Source of the DNA: Microbacterium sp. LWO12-1.2
GTDB taxonomy: Bacteria > Actinomycetota > Actinomycetes > Actinomycetales > Microbacteriaceae
Direction of reading: 5' to 3'
Length of the DNA: 64,000 bases
NCBI RefSeq assembly: GCF_040675875.1
Contig: NZ_JBEGII010000001.1
Span: 3,596,001-3,660,000, forward strand
Shown here: in pieces, positions 42,276-50,386 of the stretch
Position numbering within the stretch: the first letter of the stretch is position 1
Layout: the number at the start of each line of letters is the position of its first letter
The notes under the pieces: generated by a model
Seen by the model: the letters and a program-made list of their open reading frames with translations, nothing else
Told to the model about the DNA's origin: nothing
Databases searched by the model: none
Made by a program: the position numbers and the translations under genes

Positions 42276-44381
42276 TCACTCCTGCGGAGGGCCAGCGGGG
42301 CGATGCGCCCGGCGTCCGTTCACGACCACGGGGCGACCGGCACGCTCCTGTCCTGGTAGCGGCCGCGAGCGTCGTCCGTAGATGAGCTCAGAGGAGTCGA
42401 GCAGCCACGGCACCAGCGTGATCGAGACGCCGTGCACGAGCATGAGCTGATTCGCGAGGCGCCGGGCGCGACGGTTGTGCAGGAACGACTCCCACCAGTG
42501 CCCCACGATGTACTGCGGCAGATACACGGTCACCACCGATGAGCCGTGCTTCTCGCGATACTGCTTGATGAACTGGGTCACCGGCTGCGCGAACGAGCGG
42601 TACGGCGACTCGACGATCACCAGCGGGATCGGCACCAGGTGGTCGGCCCAGTCCTTCTGCAGCTGGGCCGCATCGTCGGAGGCCACCGCGACGTGCACGG
42701 CCAGTGTCTTGCCGTGTTTGGCCGCGATCGCGTAGTCGATGGCCTTCACCACAGGCTTCTGCAGCCGGTTGACGAGCACGATGGCGAGGTCGCCCTTCGC
42801 GCCGAACCTGGTGGTGTCGTCGATCGCTATCTCGTGCTCGACGTCGCGGTAGTACCGCTTCACCCCGAGCATCAGGAAGGCGAGGATCGGGATCGCGAAG
42901 AACACCAGGTAAGCGCCGTGGGTGAACTTCGTGACGGTCACGATCAACAGCACGAGCACGGTCATGACCGCTCCGGCGGAGTTGATGATGAGCCCGATCT
43001 TCGCGGAACGACGATCGGATGCCGAAGCGCCGTCGATGCCGGACGCCTTCGCGCCCTCTGCGGGCTCTCGCAGCACTCTCCGCCAGTGCCGCACCATGCC
43101 GATCTGTCCGAGGGAGAACGACACGAAGACACCGATGATGTAGAGCTGGATCAGGGTCGTCAGTCGCGCCTGGAACACCACGAGCACGATCATCGCGCCG
43201 ATACCGAGCAGGATCATGCCGTTCGAGAACACGAGGCGGTCGCCGCGGGTGTTCAGCGACTTCGGGGCGTAGCCGTCGCGGGCGAGCACTGCCCCCAGCA
43301 GCGGGAAGCCGTTGAATGCCGTGTTCGCCGCCAGCAGCAGCACGCACGCGGTCGCCGCCTGCACGATGAAGAACAGGATGCTGCCGCCGCCGAACGTCGC
43401 GCTCGCGATCTGGGCCATCAGGCTGGGCTGCGGGTTCGTGCAGTCGAAGCCGATGAGGTCGCAGGGGTTCTCGGCGTAGTGCACGCCGGTGATCAGGGCG
43501 AGTGCCGTGAGTCCGGCGAACAGGCAGGCGGCGATCGACCCCATCAGCACGAGCGTCGACTGGGCGTTGCGCACCTTCGGGGCACGGAACGCCGGCACGC
43601 CGTTCGACACGGCCTCCACGCCGGTGAGCGCCGAGCATCCGCTCGAGAAGGCGCGCAGGATGAGCAGGATCACTGCCGCTTGGCTGAGGTTCTCGGCCTG
43701 CACCGAGAACTCGGCGCTGGAGGCGATCGGGGCGTCGCCGAGGAAGGTGCGGATGAGGCCGGTGACGATCATCAAGCCGACGGAGGCGATGAACACGTAG
43801 GTCGGGATCGCGAAGACCAGAGAGGCTTCGCGCACACCGCGGAGGTTCACGATGATGATCAGGATCACGAAGCCGACCGCCAGCTCCACCCGGAGCGGAT
43901 CGAGACCGGGAACGGCGGAGATGATGTTGTCGACGCCGGATGCGACCGAGACGGCGACCGTGAGCACGTAGTCGACGAGCAGCGCGGCGGCCACGATCAC
44001 ACCGGGGATCTCGCCCAGGTTCTTCGACGCGACCTCGTAGTCGCCACCGCCGGAGGGATACGCCTTGATCAGCTGTCGGTAGCTCAACACGACCACGATC
44101 AGCAGCACCACGACGGCCGCCGCGACCAGCGGTGTGAACGACAGGAAGGTCAGCCCGCCGATCAGCAGGATCATCACGAGTTCCTGTGGGGCGTAGGCCA
44201 CCGAGCTCAACGCGTCGGACGCGAAGATCGGCAGCGCCATGCGCTTGGGGAGGAGTTGGTCGTCGACCTGCTCGCTCGTCAGCGGATCGCCGATGAGGAT
44301 GCGCTTGGCGCGAGGTGGCGCATCTGTGCTGTCGTGGTTTTCGTCTGACACGTCCGGCGACGCTACGCCCGCCTGCGGCAT
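42276..44381 (-). CDS. KimA-like APC-family potassium/amino-acid transporter
   Basis: 701 residues from ATG 44381 (GTG 44387 and GTG 44351 are alternatives). N-terminal soluble part, then PIFASDALSSVAYAPQELVMILL, AYPSGGGDYEVASKNLG and twelve transmembrane segments, then a C-terminal cytoplasmic domain of about 190 residues (USP-like: KAIDYAIAAKHGKTLAVHVAV). This layout matches KimA-type high-affinity K+ importers of the APC superfamily, which c-di-AMP controls in firmicutes. A possible partner of the orphan kdpDE in this window. Divergent from the alarmone synthetase with repeats between. Confidence 0.85.
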   Translation of the reverse strand: MPQAGVASPDVSDENHDSTDAPPRAKRILIGDPLTSEQVDDQLLPKRMALPIFASDALSSVAYAPQELVMILLIGGLTFLSFTPLVAAAVVVLLIVVVLSYRQLIKAYPSGGGDYEVASKNLGEIPGVIVAAALLVDYVLTVAVSVASGVDNIISAVPGLDPLRVELAVGFVILIIIVNLRGVREASLVFAIPTYVFIASVGLMIVTGLIRTFLGDAPIASSAEFSVQAENLSQAAVILLILRAFSSGCSALTGVEAVSNGVPAFRAPKVRNAQSTLVLMGSIAACLFAGLTALALITGVHYAENPCDLIGFDCTNPQPSLMAQIASATFGGGSILFFIVQAATACVLLLAANTAFNGFPLLGAVLARDGYAPKSLNTRGDRLVFSNGMILLGIGAMIVLVVFQARLTTLIQLYIIGVFVSFSLGQIGMVRHWRRVLREPAEGAKASGIDGASASDRRSAKIGLIINSAGAVMTVLVLLIVTVTKFTHGAYLVFFAIPILAFLMLGVKRYYRDVEHEIAIDDTTRFGAKGDLAIVLVNRLQKPVVKAIDYAIAAKHGKTLAVHVAVASDDAAQLQKDWADHLVPIPLVIVESPYRSFAQPVTQFIKQYREKHGSSVVTVYLPQYIVGHWWESFLHNRRARRLANQLMLVHGVSITLVPWLLDSSELIYGRRSRPLPGQERAGRPVVVNGRRAHRPAGPPQE

Positions 44382-44393
44382 CCTCACGCGATC

Positions 44394-44442
44394 CTCACGG
44401 AATCCCTACGGCTCGAACCGCGTCCCTCACGGAATCCTTACG
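44394..44442. promoter_or_regulatory. Two direct 17-bp repeats between KimA-like and alarmone synthetase genes
   Basis: CTCACGGAATCCCTACG (44394-44410) and CTCACGGAATCCTTACG (44426-44442), one mismatch, 32 bp apart (about three helical turns). A further ATCCTCACG lies at the KimA-like start. On the minus strand the units read as CGTGAGGAT-type words 11 bp apart near 44382-44400, as expected for an OmpR-family regulator site. Regulator unknown; KdpE is a candidate. Confidence 0.6.
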
Positions 44443-44515
44443 CCTCCTCGCGCCAGGCGTCGAGTCATCGGGAACCCACAGGGATTTCCGATCACGAACG
44501 CGTAACGTCGGACGC

Positions 44516-45214
44516 ATGACGACCCTTCAGGTCACCGAAGACTCCATCCGCAAGACGCGCGAACTGCGCGACGAGTTCCAGCGCTTCCTGCGTGAGTACG
44601 AGTTCGGGATGCGTGAGGTCGAGACGAAGATCTCGATCCTCCGCGACGAGTTCACGCATCATCATGCGTACAACCCGATCGAGCACGTCAAGAGCCGGCT
44701 CAAGACTCCCGACAGCATCGTCGAGAAGATCGCCCGCAAGGGCATCGAGGAGCCGGACTTCGAGCGCATCCGCGCCGAGATCACCGACATCGCCGGCGTG
44801 CGGGTGACCTGCAGCTTCGTGGCCGACGTGTACCGGTTGTTCGATCTGCTCACCGCGCAGGACGACATCACGGTGCGTACCGTCAAGGACTACATCGCGA
44901 CGCCGAAGGACAACGGCTACAAGAGCCTGCACGCGATCATCGAGGTGCCGGTGTTCCTCTCGACGGGCGCGCTGTCGGTGCCGGTCGAGGTGCAGTTCCG
45001 CACGATCGCCATGGACTTCTGGGCCAGCCTCGAGCACAAGATCTACTACAAGTTCTCGAACCAGGTGCCGTCGCACCTCGTCGAGAGCCTGACGGACGCC
45101 GCGGATGCGGCCGCGGAGCTCGACAGCCGCATGGAGCGCCTGCACCGGGAAGCGCACGGGGTGCCGCAGCGGCAGCTCGCGCCCCCGCCTCCTCCGCGCA
45201 TCGTCCCGGTCTGA
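44516..45214 (+). CDS. Small alarmone synthetase (RelA/SpoT synthetase domain only)
   Basis: 232 residues from ATG 44516. Single RelA/SpoT synthetase domain: IEHVKSRLKTPDSIVEKI, ITDIAGVRVTC, DNGYKSLHAIIEVP and VEVQFRTIAMDFWASLEHKIYY, the core ppGpp synthetase motifs. No HD hydrolase, TGS or ACT domain, so it is a SAS/RelQ-type enzyme making (p)ppGpp from GTP/GDP and ATP. Proline-rich tail (APPPPPPRIV). Divergent from a K+ transporter, which may tie stringent response to ionic stress. Confidence 0.92.
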   Translation: MTTLQVTEDSIRKTRELRDEFQRFLREYEFGMREVETKISILRDEFTHHHAYNPIEHVKSRLKTPDSIVEKIARKGIEEPDFERIRAEITDIAGVRVTCSFVADVYRLFDLLTAQDDITVRTVKDYIATPKDNGYKSLHAIIEVPVFLSTGALSVPVEVQFRTIAMDFWASLEHKIYYKFSNQVPSHLVESLTDAADAAAELDSRMERLHREAHGVPQRQLAPPPPPRIVPV

Positions 45215-45270
45215 CCGCCGCCGGTGTTGCGAGGGCGCCGCTGCCCTGGGAGCATCGGCAGGTGGTGAGA

Positions 45271-45549
45271 ATGCAGGATGCCGTGTCCGTGGACGCCGAG
45301 CGCGACGTCGATGAGGTGACGGTGGTCGACGACCTCGCGGGTGTCGACCGCGGCCGCCAGATCTGCGAGTGCGACCACGGCGACGACGAGGGCTACCAGC
45401 CGTGCGGACGCAAGGCGAAGTGGCGTGTGACGGTCGACTGCGTCTGCGGTGAGGGCCACCCGCGCCGGGTCGAGATCCTGTGCTCGCGGTGCATGCGCAC
45501 GCTGCGTCAGATCCAGGGCCGCGAGGCCATCACCGTCCGTCGCCTCTGA
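45271..45549 (+). CDS. Small Cys-rich protein, possible zinc ribbon
   Basis: 92 residues from ATG 45271 (AGGTGG upstream; GTG 45262 possible). Six Cys plus His in a short span: ICECDHGD, CGRKAK, DCVCGEGHP, LCSRC, suggesting one or two zinc sites. The N-terminal 25 residues are acidic. No family recognised. It follows the alarmone synthetase by 56 bp and precedes a molybdo-enzyme by 97 bp. Confidence 0.65.
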   Translation: MQDAVSVDAERDVDEVTVVDDLAGVDRGRQICECDHGDDEGYQPCGRKAKWRVTVDCVCGEGHPRRVEILCSRCMRTLRQIQGREAITVRRL

Positions 45550-45646
45550 CCGCGCCACGGCGACGGTCGCAGCTCGTCACATCCGATCGCGCGTCGGCTC
45601 CGAACAAGCCTGGACCACACCGGCGACGGTGGAACAGGAGACGATC

Positions 45647-47257
45647 ATGGCGCAGCGCAGCAGTGGCAAGAGGTTCTTCGCGTGGGCGGCGCTCGCGGGC
45701 GTGATCGGCGGAGGTGTGTTCCTCGCGACGGCTGAGCTCTTCGCGTTGTTGTTCGCGCGGGCGGCCAGCCCGATCCTCGCGGTGGGCGGCTTCGTGATCG
45801 ACATCGTGCCGCAGCCGTTCAAGGAGTTCGCGATCGCCACTTTCGGCGAGTACGACAAGATCGCTCTGCTCGCCGGCCTCGGACTGGCTGTGCTCATCGC
45901 CTCGGCGATCGCCGGCATCCTGCAGCTGGTGCGTCCGCCGCTCGGAGTGATCGCGCTGGTGATCGCGGGCGTGCTGTCGACCGCGGCGATCGTGACCCGT
46001 GCTGCGGTGTCGCCGCTGGCGTTCCTGCCCCCAGTCCTCGGCACCGTCGCGGGGTCCTTCATCCTCGTGCTGCTCATCCGCCGTCTGCGTGCGTGGCGAG
46101 CCTCGGTGGTCGGCGTGCGGACGGATGACGCGACCGAGACCGCCCCGGCCGATATCGAACCCGTCGACGGCGTGACCGCCCGCCCTGGCTTCGATCGCCG
46201 CCGCTTCTTCATGCTCACCGCGGTCGCCGGAGCATCCGCTCTGATCGTCGGCATCACTGCCCGCACCGTGAGCATGGCCGTGTCGTCGGTCGAGGCCATC
46301 CGCGGCGCCCTCAAACTGCCCGCGCCGAAGAGCACGGTCATGGTGCCGGAGGGCGCTGAGCTCGACATCCCCGGACTGAGCAAGCTCTTCACCCCGAACA
46401 AGGACTTCTACCGCGTCGACACCGCGCTCACGGTTCCCACGATCGACCCGGAGACCTGGCGCCTCGTGATCGACGGCATGGTCGACCAGCGGGTCGAGAT
46501 GAGCTTCCAGGACCTCCTCGACATGGGGCTCGACGAGTACGCGATCACGCTCACGTGCGTGTCGAACGAGGTCGGCGGCGAGCTCGTCGGCAACGCGAAG
46601 TGGCTCGGGGTGCCGCTGCGCGACGTGCTGAAGAAGGCCGGAGTGAAGTCCGGCGCCGACATGGTGCTCTCGCGCAGCGTCGACGGCTACACCGCGAGCA
46701 CCCCGCTCTCGGCGCTGACCGACGACAACCTCGACGCCATCCTCGCGGTGGCGATGAACGGCGAACCGCTGCCGCTCGAGCACGGCTTCCCGGTGCGGAT
46801 GGTCGTGCCAGGGCTCTACGGGTACGTGTCGGCGACCAAGTGGCTCACCGAGCTCAAGGTCACGACCTTCGCCGACGACGAGGCCTACTGGACGCCGCGC
46901 GGGTACAGCGCCGAGGCGCCGATCAAGTTCGCGTCACGCGTCGACACTCCCAAGCTCGGCGAGGCCGTCGATGCGGGCAAGATCCCGATCGCCGGGGTCG
47001 CCTGGGCGCAGTCGGTCGGCATCGAACGCGTCGAGGTGCGCATCGACGACGGCGACTGGGTCGCGGCCACGCTCTCGACACCCATCAACGACGACACCTG
47101 GGTGCAGTGGTTCATGGAGTGGGATGCCACTCCCGGCACCCACTATGTCGCCGTCCGTGCGGTGAACAAGAACGGCGACCTGCAGATCGAGGAACGCGCG
47201 CCGATCGCGCCGAACGGGTCATCCGGCTGGCAGCGCTCGCTCGTCCGGGTCACCTGA
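45647..47257 (+). CDS. Membrane-anchored molybdopterin oxidoreductase (sulfite oxidase fold)
   Basis: 536 residues from ATG 45647 (CAGGAG upstream). Residues 1-150 have about four transmembrane helices; an Arg-Arg segment at DRRRFFMLTAVAGASALI resembles a twin-arginine-like internal signal and a fifth helix. C-terminal half is the oxidoreductase molybdopterin-binding domain: TLTCVSNEVGG with the Mo-coordinating Cys304, WLGVPLRDVLKKAG, YTASTPLSAL, LPLEHGFPVRMVVPGLYG, then an Ig-like dimerisation domain. Typical of actinobacterial membrane SUOX-like proteins; substrate unknown. First of a molybdenum gene block. Confidence 0.9.
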   Translation: MAQRSSGKRFFAWAALAGVIGGGVFLATAELFALLFARAASPILAVGGFVIDIVPQPFKEFAIATFGEYDKIALLAGLGLAVLIASAIAGILQLVRPPLGVIALVIAGVLSTAAIVTRAAVSPLAFLPPVLGTVAGSFILVLLIRRLRAWRASVVGVRTDDATETAPADIEPVDGVTARPGFDRRRFFMLTAVAGASALIVGITARTVSMAVSSVEAIRGALKLPAPKSTVMVPEGAELDIPGLSKLFTPNKDFYRVDTALTVPTIDPETWRLVIDGMVDQRVEMSFQDLLDMGLDEYAITLTCVSNEVGGELVGNAKWLGVPLRDVLKKAGVKSGADMVLSRSVDGYTASTPLSALTDDNLDAILAVAMNGEPLPLEHGFPVRMVVPGLYGYVSATKWLTELKVTTFADDEAYWTPRGYSAEAPIKFASRVDTPKLGEAVDAGKIPIAGVAWAQSVGIERVEVRIDDGDWVAATLSTPINDDTWVQWFMEWDATPGTHYVAVRAVNKNGDLQIEERAPIAPNGSSGWQRSLVRVT

Positions 47258-47297
47258 CTCGGTGCGCCGTCTCCCGCACGGGCCTAAGGTGGGAGCC

Positions 47298-47786
47298 ATG
47301 TCGCCGCTCCCCGCACTCGTGATCACCGTCTCGGACCGATCTGCCGCGGGGGAGCGCGAGGACCGTGGAGGCCCGATCGCCGTCGAGCTGCTGCGCGAAG
47401 CGGGCTGGCACTGCCCGGAGCCTCAGATCATCGCCGACGGTGCGAGTTCGGTGGCGGATGCGCTGCGGCGAGCACTCGCCCGCGGCATCCGGCTGGTCGT
47501 GACCACGGGCGGAACCGGAGTCGGTCCCCGCGACCTGACGCCCGAGGGGACGCGCCGGGTGATCACCCGTGAGATCCCCGGGATCGCCGAGGAGCTGCGC
47601 CGCAGCGGCCTCGCCGACACGCCGCTGTCCGTGCTGTCGCGCGGTCTGGCCGGCATCGTCGACCCTGCCGGCATGCTCGTGGTGAATCTTCCCGGTTCGC
47701 CCCGTGCCGTGGCATCCGGCGTACCCGTGGTGCTCGGCGTCGCCGGGCACATCCTGGATCAGGTGGAGGGCGGAGATCACTCATGA
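47298..47786 (+). CDS. mog: MogA/MoaB molybdopterin adenylyltransferase
   Basis: 162 residues from ATG 47298 (GGGAG upstream). MoCF domain: VITVSDRSAAGEREDRGGP, LVVTTGGTGVGPRDLTPEGTRR, and VNLPGSPRAV. Adenylates molybdopterin before Mo insertion. Overlaps moaE by 4 bp. The MoaB/Mog group in actinobacteria does this job; the precise subtype is not separable by eye. Confidence 0.93.
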   Translation: MSPLPALVITVSDRSAAGEREDRGGPIAVELLREAGWHCPEPQIIADGASSVADALRRALARGIRLVVTTGGTGVGPRDLTPEGTRRVITREIPGIAEELRRSGLADTPLSVLSRGLAGIVDPAGMLVVNLPGSPRAVASGVPVVLGVAGHILDQVEGGDHS

Positions 47787-48217
47787 ACGACGTACGACTG
47801 GCAGCGGTGTCGGAGGAACGGCTCGACCTCGACACGCATCTCGCCGCGGTGGAGGACCCGCGCCTCGGCGCGGTGACGACGTTCGTCGGTCGGGTGCGTG
47901 ACAACGACCCGGAGGCGGCGACCCCTGTCGTCGGGCTCGAGTACAGCGCTCACCCGGATGCCGAGGCGGCGCTCCGGCGGATCGCGGAGCAGGCCGGTGC
48001 CGGGGCGGATGCCCGCGCCGTGGTGGCCGTGACCCACCGGGTCGGTCGGCTCGACGTCGGCGACGCGGCTGTCGTGATCGCGGTCGCCTCCGAGCACCGT
48101 GCCGAGGCCTTCGAGGTGTGCCGGGCCGTCATCGAGGCGATCAAGAGCGACCTGCCGGTGTGGAAGCGGCAGCTCGAGGTCGACGGGACGTCGTCGTGGA
48201 AGGGCATCGGCGGCTGA
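47783..48217 (+). CDS. moaE: MoaE, molybdopterin synthase large subunit
   Basis: 144 residues. GAVTTFVGRVRDND, LEYSAHPDAEAAL, THRVGRLDVGDAAVVIAVAS, HRAEAFEVCRAVIEAIKSDLPVWKRQ: complete MoaE with the catalytic Lys region. Works with MoaD, encoded convergently 200 bp away. Transfers sulfur to cyclic pyranopterin monophosphate. Confidence 0.95.
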   Translation: MNDVRLAAVSEERLDLDTHLAAVEDPRLGAVTTFVGRVRDNDPEAATPVVGLEYSAHPDAEAALRRIAEQAGAGADARAVVAVTHRVGRLDVGDAAVVIAVASEHRAEAFEVCRAVIEAIKSDLPVWKRQLEVDGTSSWKGIGG

Positions 48218-48240
48218 GTCGAGGCGGTACCCCGCCGGCC

Positions 48241-48299
48241 CGGCATCCGTCGCCCGGCATCCGTCCTTCCGGCATCCGTCCTTCCGGCATCCGTCCCGA
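48241..48299. repeat. Tandem repeat, four copies of CGGCATCCGTC(C/G)
   Basis: CGGCATCCGTC units start at 48241, 48255, 48270 and 48285 (periods 14, 15, 15). GCATCCG is also a frequent word in other boundary repeats. Lies just after moaE and before the double-inverted element at 48311. Confidence 0.85.
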
Positions 48300-48310
48300 C
48301 CCTGACGCGC

Positions 48311-48392
48311 CACTTGCAGGAGAACTCGCGGGTTGCAGGCGGAATCGCCCCGGATCGGTCCTGCAGGTGGCCATCGGTCCTGCAGGTCGCGC
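48311..48392. repeat. Intergenic double inverted repeat, word TTGCAGGA / TCCTGCA
   Basis: Between convergent moaE and moaD. CACTTGCAGGA (48311) and GGTTGCAGGCGGA (48331) face GGTCCTGCAGGTGGCC (48357) and GGTCCTGCAGGTCGCG (48377). Shares TGCAGGTGGC with elements near 8330 and 20520. Confidence 0.75.
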
Positions 48393-48417
48393 CGTCAGCC
48401 AGCGAGAGGTCGCGCGG

Positions 48418-48651
48418 TCAGCCGCCGGCGAACGGCGGGAGGATGTCGATGAGTTCGGCGTCGTCGAGGGCGAGGTCTCCGTCGGTGCGCACCCCGTCGA
48501 CCATGACGGCGCAGCGCGGCAGGATGTCGGCCAGAGCCGGATGCTCGGTCACGACCGCTGCGCGCAGTGCGACGAGGGAGGCCTCGCTGCGCTCCTCGCT
48601 GTCGGTGCCCGCGGCCTCGGCGGCGGCGGCGAAGTAGCGCACGCGGGTCAT
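48418..48651 (-). CDS. moaD: MoaD, molybdopterin synthase sulfur carrier
   Basis: 77 residues, ubiquitin-like fold: RYFAAAAEAAG start, LRAAVVTEHPAL, VDGVRTDGDLALDDAELIDILPPFAGG with the required C-terminal Gly-Gly. MoeB adenylates this tail. Overlaps moaC by 4 bp, head of a moaC-moaD junction in the moeB-moeA-moaC-moaD operon. Confidence 0.95.
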   Translation of the reverse strand: MTRVRYFAAAAEAAGTDSEERSEASLVALRAAVVTEHPALADILPRCAVMVDGVRTDGDLALDDAELIDILPPFAGG

Positions 48652-49154
48652 CGGGAGTCCTCGGATCCGATGAAGGGGTCGGCTTCGCCGGGGCGCACCC
48701 AGTCGCCGGAGCGGCCGCCCGACTTCGCCACGATGCGTACATCCTCGATCACGACGGCACGGTCGACGCCCTTGATCATGTCGACGATCGCGAGAGCCGT
48801 CACGGATACGGCCGTGAGCGCTTCCATCTCGATGCCCGTGCGGTCGGCGGTACCGACCGTCGCCTCGATGCGCACGCCGTCGTCGACGATCTCGAGCTCG
48901 ACGCTCGCCCGGTGCACGCCGATCACATGCGCCAGCGGCAGCAGCGACGCGGTGGACTTGGCTGCCTGGATGCCGGCGATACGCGCCACGGCGAGCACAT
49001 CGCCCTTGGGCACGGTGCCGTCACGGAGGGCCGCGATCACGTCGGCGCTGCAGCGCACGAATCCGCGAGCGGTCGCCGTGCGGACGGTCGGCTGCTTGGC
49101 GGTCACGTCGACCATGTGGGCGCGGCCGGCAGCGTCAAGGTGAGGGAAGCTCAT
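48648..49154 (-). CDS. moaC: MoaC, cyclic pyranopterin monophosphate synthase
   Basis: 168 residues from ATG 49154, overlapping the moeA stop. Motifs MVDVTAKQPTVRTATARG, LLPLAHVIGVHRASVEL, GIEMEALTAVSVTALAIVDMIKGVDRAVVIEDVRIVAKSGGRSG match MoaC, including the conserved Glu and Lys of the active site. Converts the MoaA product to cPMP. Confidence 0.95.
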   Translation of the reverse strand: MSFPHLDAAGRAHMVDVTAKQPTVRTATARGFVRCSADVIAALRDGTVPKGDVLAVARIAGIQAAKSTASLLPLAHVIGVHRASVELEIVDDGVRIEATVGTADRTGIEMEALTAVSVTALAIVDMIKGVDRAVVIEDVRIVAKSGGRSGDWVRPGEADPFIGSEDSR

Positions 49155-50386
49155 CCCACCAGCATGACATCGATCGGATCTCCCACGGCGACGGCCGCGA
49201 CCTCGGCCGGGAGGATCGCGAACGCGTGGGCTCGTGCGAGTCCACCCGCCAGGTGTGATCCCGATCCACCCGCGGTGGCGGGGCGCACGGTGCGGGTCGC
49301 GAGGTCGACGATCGCCGGGAGGTACTGGCGGCGGCCGGGGGGCGTGGTCCATGCCGCATCGGCGGTGAACACCGCACGCGGCCGCTGGATCTCAGCACGC
49401 CCCTGCAGAGCGAGCAGCGCGGGGCGCACGAACACCTCGAACGAGACGGCGACGCTGACGGGGTTGCCCGGAAGCCCGAACACCAGAGCCCCACTGTTCA
49501 GCACGCCGAAGGCCTGCGGCTTGCCCGGCTGCATCGCGACGCTCGCGAACTCCACCTCGCCCTGGCCGTCGAAGGCGCCGCGCACAGGCTCGTAGGCCCC
49601 GGCGCTCACGCCGCCGGTGAAGATGATGACATCGGCGCCGAGCGCGACGGCCTCGGCGGTCACGGCGCGCACGGCCTCGGCCTCATCCGTCACGCGGGCG
49701 ACCAGCACGACCTCGGCGTCGGCATCGGCGACGAGCTGCTCGAGCAGAGGCCCGTTCGAATCGGGGATGTGGCCGCGGGTCACGGCCTCGCCGGGTGCGA
49801 GCAGCTCGCTCCCCGTCGACACCACGGCCACGCGGGGCGCGCGCGTCACCGTGACCTCGGCGACGCCGGCCGCCACCGCTGCCGCGACCTGGAAGGCGCC
49901 CAGGCGCTCCCCGGTGCGCACCACCTCGTCACCCGCGCGCAGGTCGGTGCCGCGTCGGCGCACGAACACGCCGGGCTTCGCGGGCGCGCGCAGCACCCGC
50001 ACCTCGCCGAGGGAGTCGGCGAGCCCGCCCTCCGTGTCCTCGAACGGCACGATCACGTCGGCGTCGGCGGGCGTGGGAGATCCGGTCATGATCCGTGCGG
50101 CGTCGCCGGGACCCAGCGGCGGGTCGAGCGCGACGCCCGCCGGCAGGTCGGCGACCACTCGCAGAGTGATCGGGTTGTCCTCGGATGCGGCGGCGACATC
50201 GGCTCCCCGTACCGCGAACCCATCCATCGCCGAGTTGTCGAACAGCGGGATGTCGTGGGCGGCGGCGGCGGGAGCGGCCAGCGTTCGTCCTGCCGCCGAA
50301 CGCACCGGACGAGCCTCGGCATCGAGCACCCGCACCGCGGCGAGCACACGCGCGAGCTGGTCCTCGACCGTACGACGCCCGCTCAT
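49151..50386 (-). CDS. moeA: MoeA, molybdopterin molybdenumtransferase
   Basis: 411 residues. Full MoeA domain order: AAAHDIPLFDNSAMDGFAVR, PLGPGDAARIMTGSPTPADAD, VVSTGSEL, ISNGPLLEQLV-like segment, IFTGGVSAGAYEPV, VFGLPGNPVSVAVSFEVFVRPAL. Inserts molybdate into adenylated molybdopterin. Overlaps moaC and moeB by 4 bp each. Confidence 0.95.
   Translation of the reverse strand: MSGRRTVEDQLARVLAAVRVLDAEARPVRSAAGRTLAAPAAAAHDIPLFDNSAMDGFAVRGADVAAASEDNPITLRVVADLPAGVALDPPLGPGDAARIMTGSPTPADADVIVPFEDTEGGLADSLGEVRVLRAPAKPGVFVRRRGTDLRAGDEVVRTGERLGAFQVAAAVAAGVAEVTVTRAPRVAVVSTGSELLAPGEAVTRGHIPDSNGPLLEQLVADADAEVVLVARVTDEAEAVRAVTAEAVALGADVIIFTGGVSAGAYEPVRGAFDGQGEVEFASVAMQPGKPQAFGVLNSGALVFGLPGNPVSVAVSFEVFVRPALLALQGRAEIQRPRAVFTADAAWTTPPGRRQYLPAIVDLATRTVRPATAGGSGSHLAGGLARAHAFAILPAEVAAVAVGDPIDVMLVG

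Noticed and set aside
42546..44348. 600-codon plus-strand frame opposite the KimA-like gene
   Set aside because: Shadow of the transporter; composition (Asp, Glu, His, Arg) is typical of antisense translation in GC-rich genes.
44382..44515. c-di-AMP (ydaO) riboswitch before the KimA-like gene
   Set aside because: Too short and no recognisable ydaO core motifs; direct repeats fit protein binding better.
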